A stretch of 9,165 nucleotides of DNA from Bacillota bacterium (lineage in GTDB: Bacteria; Bacillota_E; JAJZYS01; JAILZS01). The notes beneath the pieces are model-generated. The model made no database searches. It was given only the letters and a program-made list of their open reading frames with translations, and was not told the origin of the DNA. The position numbers were made by a program, and so were the translations under genes. The stretch is from NCBI GenBank assembly GCA_021817625.1, contig JAKASY010000047.1:1-9165 (forward strand), written 5' to 3'. This document shows positions 6,218-9,165 of this stretch, one piece after another. How positions within the stretch are numbered: position 1 is the stretch's first letter; each line of letters begins with the position of its first letter.

Positions 6218-6970
6218 CTAGGCGACGAACCGCGCCGGCTCGCCGCCTCGCGCCTCGAGCCGCGGCAGGCACGCGGTCCAGTCGATGCGCGCCGCCCAGG
6301 CGATGTCGTCGGCGTACCCCTGGTCGAGGAGGGTGCGTCCGTGCGGGCACTGGGAGAGGGCCGAGCGCGGGTCTGCGCTCTGGTCGTGCCACGCCCACTG
6401 CGCCGCCAGGGCGCGGTCGTCGCGCTGCCACTCGGCGGGCAGGCGCGCCGCCAAGGCGCCCGCGGCCAAGAGGTCCTCGGCGGCCTCGTGGCCGCTCTGG
6501 CCGGCGCACACGAGGGCGACCGCGTCGGCGCCGCCGCCTTCCGCGTCGGCGCGCAGGCGCGCTGCGACGGCGCTGAGGTTGCCGAGGCTCGCGCCATAGA
6601 CGGGACGCTCGCCGCCGGCCGCGCCCTGGGCCAGGAGGCGGCTGCACGCGAGGGTGCCGTTCGTCGTCGTGAGCACGACGGCGCGCCCGGGGGCGCGCGC
6701 GTGCGCCTCGACCGGCGAGTTGCCCAGGTCGAAGCCGGGCAGGGGGTCGCCGTGGCGCTCGCCCGCCAAGAGGGCGCCCGCGCCCAGGGCGCGCGCCCGG
6801 CGGCGGGCGGCCGCGACCGTCGCCACCGGCTCGACGCGCTCGGCGCCGGCGGCAAGGGCCGCGACGATGGTGGTCGTGGCCCGCAAGACGTCGATCACGG
6901 CTGAGGGTCCAGGCGGCAGGGGCTGGCGCGCCGACAGGGCCTGGGCGGTCGGCACAAGAACGATTCGCAT
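6218..6970 (-). CDS. comB: 2-phosphosulfolactate phosphatase family protein (ComB)
   Basis: ComB hydrolyses (R)-2-phospho-3-sulfolactate to sulfolactate. This is part of coenzyme M synthesis in methanogens and of sulfolactate formation in some bacteria, including Bacillus spores. The 250-residue protein shows the family blocks in order: VIDVLRATTTI (Asp27), LLAGERHGDPLPGFDLGNSP, VVLTTTNGT, a GASLGNLSAVA segment, VALVCAGQSGHEAAED and a C-terminal YADDIAWAARID. The ATG at 6970 (reading leftward) is preceded by a strong GAGGAGG (complement of 6978-6984) with 7 nt spacing, so I rejected a longer open frame beginning farther upstream. It is the only minus-strand gene here. Its partner ComA (phosphosulfolactate synthase) is not in the window. 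The family is confident; the in vivo substrate in this organism is inferred. Confidence 0.92.
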   Translation of the reverse strand: MRIVLVPTAQALSARQPLPPGPSAVIDVLRATTTIVAALAAGAERVEPVATVAAARRRARALGAGALLAGERHGDPLPGFDLGNSPVEAHARAPGRAVVLTTTNGTLACSRLLAQGAAGGERPVYGASLGNLSAVAARLRADAEGGGADAVALVCAGQSGHEAAEDLLAAGALAARLPAEWQRDDRALAAQWAWHDQSADPRSALSQCPHGRTLLDQGYADDIAWAARIDWTACLPRLEARGGEPARFVA

Positions 6971-6992
6971 CGCAATGCCTCCTCGGGCGTCG

Positions 6993-7011
6993 CCGCGGGC
7001 CGTGCCCGCGG
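6993..7011. promoter_or_regulatory. Inverted repeat between divergent comB and histidine phosphatase genes
   Basis: CCGCGGGC (6993-7000) and GCCCGCGG (7004-7011) form a perfect 8-bp inverted repeat around CGT. It is the dominant element in the 61 bp between the two divergent start codons. It could be an operator shared by both genes or a hairpin in either leader. I could not find convincing -35/-10 elements in the same 61 bp, and G+C richness makes chance repeats common. Confidence 0.35.
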
Positions 7012-7031
7012 GCGGGAAGGACGGGACGGAC

Positions 7032-7688
7032 ATGGCGCTTCTCTACCTGGTTCGCCACGGCGAGACGACGTGGAACCGCGAGGGCCGCTTCCAGGGCCAG
7101 GCGGAGGCGCCGCTCAGCGAGCTTGGCGCCTGGCAGGCGGCGCGCGTGGCGGAGCGCCTCGCGCAGGCCGGCATCGAGCTTGTCGTCTCGAGCGACCTCG
7201 GCCGCGCCCGGGACACGGCGAGGGCGGTGGCCGGCGAGGCGGGCGTGGACCTCGTCTTGGAGCCCGCGTTCCGCGAGCTTTCCTTCGGCGCTTGGCAAGC
7301 CGATACCCGGAAGGAGATCGAGGAGCGCTTCGGCGACGCCTTCCAGCGCTACCTCAAGGATCCCGACAGCGCCTGGCCCGAGGGGGGCGAGAGCTTTCCC
7401 GCCGCGATCGAGCGCGTGACGGCCGCGGCCGAGCGGCTCCTGGCCGGGCGCCGCGAGGAGCGCATGGCGTGGGTGATGCACGGAGGCTCCATTCGCGCCC
7501 TCCTGTGCGCCTACCTGGGCTGGCCGGTGCCGCGGCGCGGCGTCTACCGCCTGGACAACGCCGGCGTGAGCCTGCTCGAGATGCGTCAAGGCGCCGCGTT
7601 CGTCTCGCTGCACTACATGAACGACACGCACCATCTCGGGGAGCGGCGGGACGCGCCGGGCAGGAGCCAGGGAGGGGACGCCTTCTGA
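7032..7688 (+). CDS. Histidine phosphatase family protein (phosphoglycerate mutase-like / CobC-like)
   Basis: A phosphomonoesterase working through a phosphohistidine. The N-terminal LVRHGETTWN contains the catalytic His9 and Arg8. SSDLGRARDTA supplies the second Arg, FRELSFGAWQ the acid/charge-relay Glu region, PEGGES the loop seen in CobC/PhoE-like members, and VMHGGSIRALL the second active-site His. The 218-residue length fits alpha-ribazole phosphatase (CobC) or broad-specificity PhoE-type enzymes better than true glycolytic mutase, which has a longer insert. ATG 7032 follows GGAAGG (7015-7020) by 11 nt and gives the typical start two residues before the first strand. It overlaps surE by 4 bp, so the substrate may be a nucleotide or sugar phosphate; no cobalamin genes are nearby to support a CobC role. 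Confidence 0.9.
   Translation: MALLYLVRHGETTWNREGRFQGQAEAPLSELGAWQAARVAERLAQAGIELVVSSDLGRARDTARAVAGEAGVDLVLEPAFRELSFGAWQADTRKEIEERFGDAFQRYLKDPDSAWPEGGESFPAAIERVTAAAERLLAGRREERMAWVMHGGSIRALLCAYLGWPVPRRGVYRLDNAGVSLLEMRQGAAFVSLHYMNDTHHLGERRDAPGRSQGGDAF
7670..7677 (+). promoter_or_regulatory. Ribosome binding site of surE
   Basis: GGGAGGGG sits inside the end of the histidine phosphatase gene, 7 nt before CTG 7685. No ATG, GTG or TTG lies at the position it serves, so it is the main evidence that surE begins at a CTG codon. Confidence 0.65.
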
Positions 7689-8440
7689 TCGTCCTGGTGA
7701 CCAACGACGACGGCTACGACGCACCTGGCCTGCACGCGCTCGCCCACGTCGCCGCCGAGCTGCCGGAGGCCGAGGTGTACGTGGTGGCGCCGGACGTGGA
7801 GCGCAGCGGCAGCGGCCACTCGATCACGCTCCGTCGGCGCATCAGCGTCGACCGCCGGGGCGAGCGGGCGTGGGCGCTCGGCGGCACGCCGGCCGACTGC
7901 GTGCGCGTCGCCCTGCACGCGCTCCTGCCGCGGCCGCCCGCCCTCGTCTTGTCGGGCGCGAACCGCGGCCTCAACCTGGGCACCGACGTGTACTACTCCG
8001 GCACGGTGTCGGCCGCGATCGAGGCCACGGTCTCGGGCATCCTCGCGGTGGCCGTGTCGGAGGAGGACCCGGGCGACCGCCAGACCCTGCTCGCACCGCT
8101 CCTTCCCTGGGTGCCGCGCCTGCTGCGAGGCGTCGTGCGCCATGGGCTGCCGGAGCGCACCCTCCTGAACGTGAACGTGCCGCGACGGCGGCGGGCCCTG
8201 GGGATGCGGGTCGGGCACCTCGGCGTGCGCGACTACAACGACCGCTTCGAGGCCCAGACGGACGAGCACGGCCGGCGCTACTTCTGGCTGGGAGGCGGCC
8301 CGGCGCCGACGCCCAACCGCCGCGAGAGCGACGTCGCCCTGCTCGACGCGGGCTACGTCACCGTCACGCCCATCCTTCTCGACCTCACGCACCGCGACCT
8401 CGTGCCGATCGTGCGCGCCTGGGTAGAGCGCGAGGACTGA
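7685..8440 (+). CDS. surE: 5'/3'-nucleotidase SurE
   Basis: Metal-dependent phosphatase for nucleoside 5'- and 3'-monophosphates, linked to stationary-phase survival. Counting from CTG 7685 as residue 1, the sequence IVLVTNDDGYDAPG puts the metal ligands at Asp8 and Asp9, the same numbers as in E. coli SurE. The Ser of APDVERSGSGHSIT (Ser41) and the Asn of LSGANRGLNLGTDVYYSGTV (Asn93) complete the site. The protein is 251 residues, the usual length. No ATG/GTG/TTG exists in frame between the SD and the first strand. GTG 7697 would delete most of beta-strand 1, and no standard start is found in frame for a long way upstream. The CTG is part of CTGA, overlapping the previous stop, so translation is probably coupled. 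An ATC (7688) start is a weaker alternative. Confidence 0.95.
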   Translation: MIVLVTNDDGYDAPGLHALAHVAAELPEAEVYVVAPDVERSGSGHSITLRRRISVDRRGERAWALGGTPADCVRVALHALLPRPPALVLSGANRGLNLGTDVYYSGTVSAAIEATVSGILAVAVSEEDPGDRQTLLAPLLPWVPRLLRGVVRHGLPERTLLNVNVPRRRRALGMRVGHLGVRDYNDRFEAQTDEHGRRYFWLGGGPAPTPNRRESDVALLDAGYVTVTPILLDLTHRDLVPIVRAWVERED

Positions 8441-8488
8441 GCGGAATGGCGCCGCCGGACGGGCATAGGCTGTTCGGGGGTGACCGTC

Positions 8489-8878
8489 GTGGGCGGTCGT
8501 GCTCAGGGGGGCGGGGCACTCGTCTCGTCGCTCGCCGAGGGCTGGTTCCTCGGCATCGCGAGCTACCTTGTGCTGCTGGCCCTGGCCTCGGCGCTGTTCT
8601 TTGTCTGGCCCGCCTCCCCGGCCGTGGTCGACCGGGCCGGCGCGGGCCTGCTGGCCCTGGCGTGCGCGCTGGGCGGCGGCCAGGCCGCCCGCCGCCGCGG
8701 CCACGGCGGGCTATGGGTGGGCCTCGCGGCCGGATCGTTCGTCGCGCTCTCGGCCCTGGTGCCGGTGATCGCGGCGGCGCGCCTCGGCGCGGCCGCGCTC
8801 GCCGCTCGCCTCGCCGGCGGCGCGGTCGCCGGGGCGATCGGCGGCGCGCTCGGCGTGAGCCTCGGCGGCACCAGCTGA
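8489..8878 (+). CDS. Small four-helix membrane protein, TIGR04086-like
   Basis: A protein of about 129 residues with four hydrophobic segments (about 20-40, 50-67, 74-96 and 102-126), an Arg-rich loop (QAARRRGHGG) after the second, and glycine-rich last helix (GGAVAGAIGGALG). The pattern, length and Gly content resemble the TIGR04086 (YrzE-like) membrane proteins, which have no known function. GTG 8489 is favoured by GGGGG (8476-8480) 8 nt upstream. GTG 8480, three codons earlier, overlaps that run and is the alternative. It follows surE by about 48 bp, and its TGA overlaps the next gene's ATG (TGATG). The family call comes from memory of the pattern, not a search. Confidence 0.7.
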   Translation: MGGRAQGGGALVSSLAEGWFLGIASYLVLLALASALFFVWPASPAVVDRAGAGLLALACALGGGQAARRRGHGGLWVGLAAGSFVALSALVPVIAAARLGAAALAARLAGGAVAGAIGGALGVSLGGTS

Positions 8879-9165
8879 TGGGCGCGCAGAGGCGGCTCGG
8901 AGTCGCCGCGCTGGCGGTGGCGGCGACGCTTGGGGCAGCTGGCGTGCCGGCGCGCACGGCGGCACTGCCCCCGCTGCTCGCGGCCCGCATCGGCGTGAAC
9001 CTGGGCACGGCCCTCGTGCTGTCCGGTCAGCGCCTCGCCATCGGCGACGCGCGTACGCTCACGGCCGCCGCCGGCGCCCTGGCGGGTCGGCTGCCGCCCC
9101 TCACGCGCGTCTACGACCTTCCCTCCCTGCGCGAGGGCGCGACGGGCGCCATTGTAGCAGATCGG
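8878..9165 (+). CDS. Secreted or lipid-free exported protein, N-terminal part (3' truncated), unrecognised
   Basis: The frame starts at ATG 8878, overlapping the previous stop by 1 bp, and runs off the window after 96 codons. The first roughly 28 residues look like a signal peptide: positive start (MGAQRRLG), an Ala/Leu/Val core, and a likely AxA-type cleavage (PARTAA). The mature part begins LPPLLAARIGVNLGTALVLSG. It vaguely recalls the N-terminal strand repeats of SpoIID/LytB proteins or other cell-wall-associated proteins, but I do not recognise it with confidence. The last codons (ATT GTA GCA GAT) break the G/C third-position rule, so the end may not be genuine genomic sequence. Confidence 0.55.
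   Translation, partial: MGAQRRLGVAALAVAATLGAAGVPARTAALPPLLAARIGVNLGTALVLSGQRLAIGDARTLTAAAGALAGRLPPLTRVYDLPSLREGATGAIVADR

Noticed and set aside
7697..7699. GTG as a standard start codon for surE
   Set aside because: It would remove most of the first beta strand ahead of TNDDG, and it lies too far (about 19 nt) from the strong SD at 7670-7677.
5341..7724. Very long minus-strand frames opposite mtaD and the histidine phosphatase gene (504-509 codons)
   Set aside because: Only the comB frame on this strand has family motifs and a good SD. The others are Arg/Pro/Ala-rich shadows crossing clear + strand genes.
1..9165. CRISPR array, insertion sequence, attachment site or toxin-antitoxin pair
   Set aside because: No regularly spaced repeats, transposase or integrase motifs, or small paired toxin/antitoxin frames were seen on either strand. 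The SRPBCC gene is RatA-like in fold only and lacks a partner.

Overview
This 9.2 kb window is dense, very G+C-rich bacterial chromosome (about three quarters G+C by eye, with nearly all third codon positions G or C). I see eleven genes, ten on the + strand and one on the - strand. Both ends cut through a gene, so this is probably a contig or contig fragment. The taxon cannot be fixed from sequence alone. The short four-helix protein near the 3' end resembles the TIGR04086 family, which I know mainly from Bacillota. Together with the Thermotoga/Bacillus-type SpeD and a ComB homologue, it points weakly to a high-GC Bacillota lineage (Limnochordia-, Thermaerobacter- or Symbiobacterium-like). Nothing in the window is a mobile element, CRISPR array or obvious phage gene.

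Layout. (1) 2-748: C-terminal part of a CorA-type divalent-cation channel. (2) 749-1225: about 480 bp with no credible gene. It ends in an extended -10 promoter and a leader with several strong hairpins. (3) 1226-3005: a class III aminotransferase resembling putrescine aminotransferase, overlapping an SRPBCC/cyclase-like gene. (4) 3105-3602: speD (S-adenosylmethionine decarboxylase), isolated between a good sigma-70-type promoter and a Rho-independent terminator. (5) 3634-6198: three overlapping genes, ndk, a methylthioinosine-type phosphorylase and an MTA/adenosine deaminase. (6) 6218-6970, - strand: comB, convergent with the deaminase and divergent from the next gene. (7) 7032-8440: a histidine phosphatase overlapping surE, whose start appears to be CTG. 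(8) 8489-9165: a small membrane protein and a truncated gene for a secreted protein.

How the genes fit together. SpeD makes the aminopropyl donor for spermidine, and aminopropyl transfer releases 5'-methylthioadenosine (MTA). Immediately downstream are an MTA deaminase (MTA to methylthioinosine) and a phosphorylase whose base-site residues look 6-oxopurine-specific (methylthioinosine to hypoxanthine plus methylthioribose-1-phosphate). This is the two-step deamination route described in Pseudomonas aeruginosa, and it replaces direct MTA phosphorolysis or hydrolysis. The putrescine-aminotransferase-like gene could handle the diamine end of the same metabolism. The second half carries nucleotide and phosphoester hydrolases (histidine phosphatase, SurE) and ComB. 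No spermidine synthase is present here. I did not find a clearly new multi-gene defence or mobile system. The most interesting items are the clustered MTA-deamination pair, the structured aminotransferase leader, the CTG start of surE, the tight control region of speD, and adapter-like bases at the extreme 3' end.
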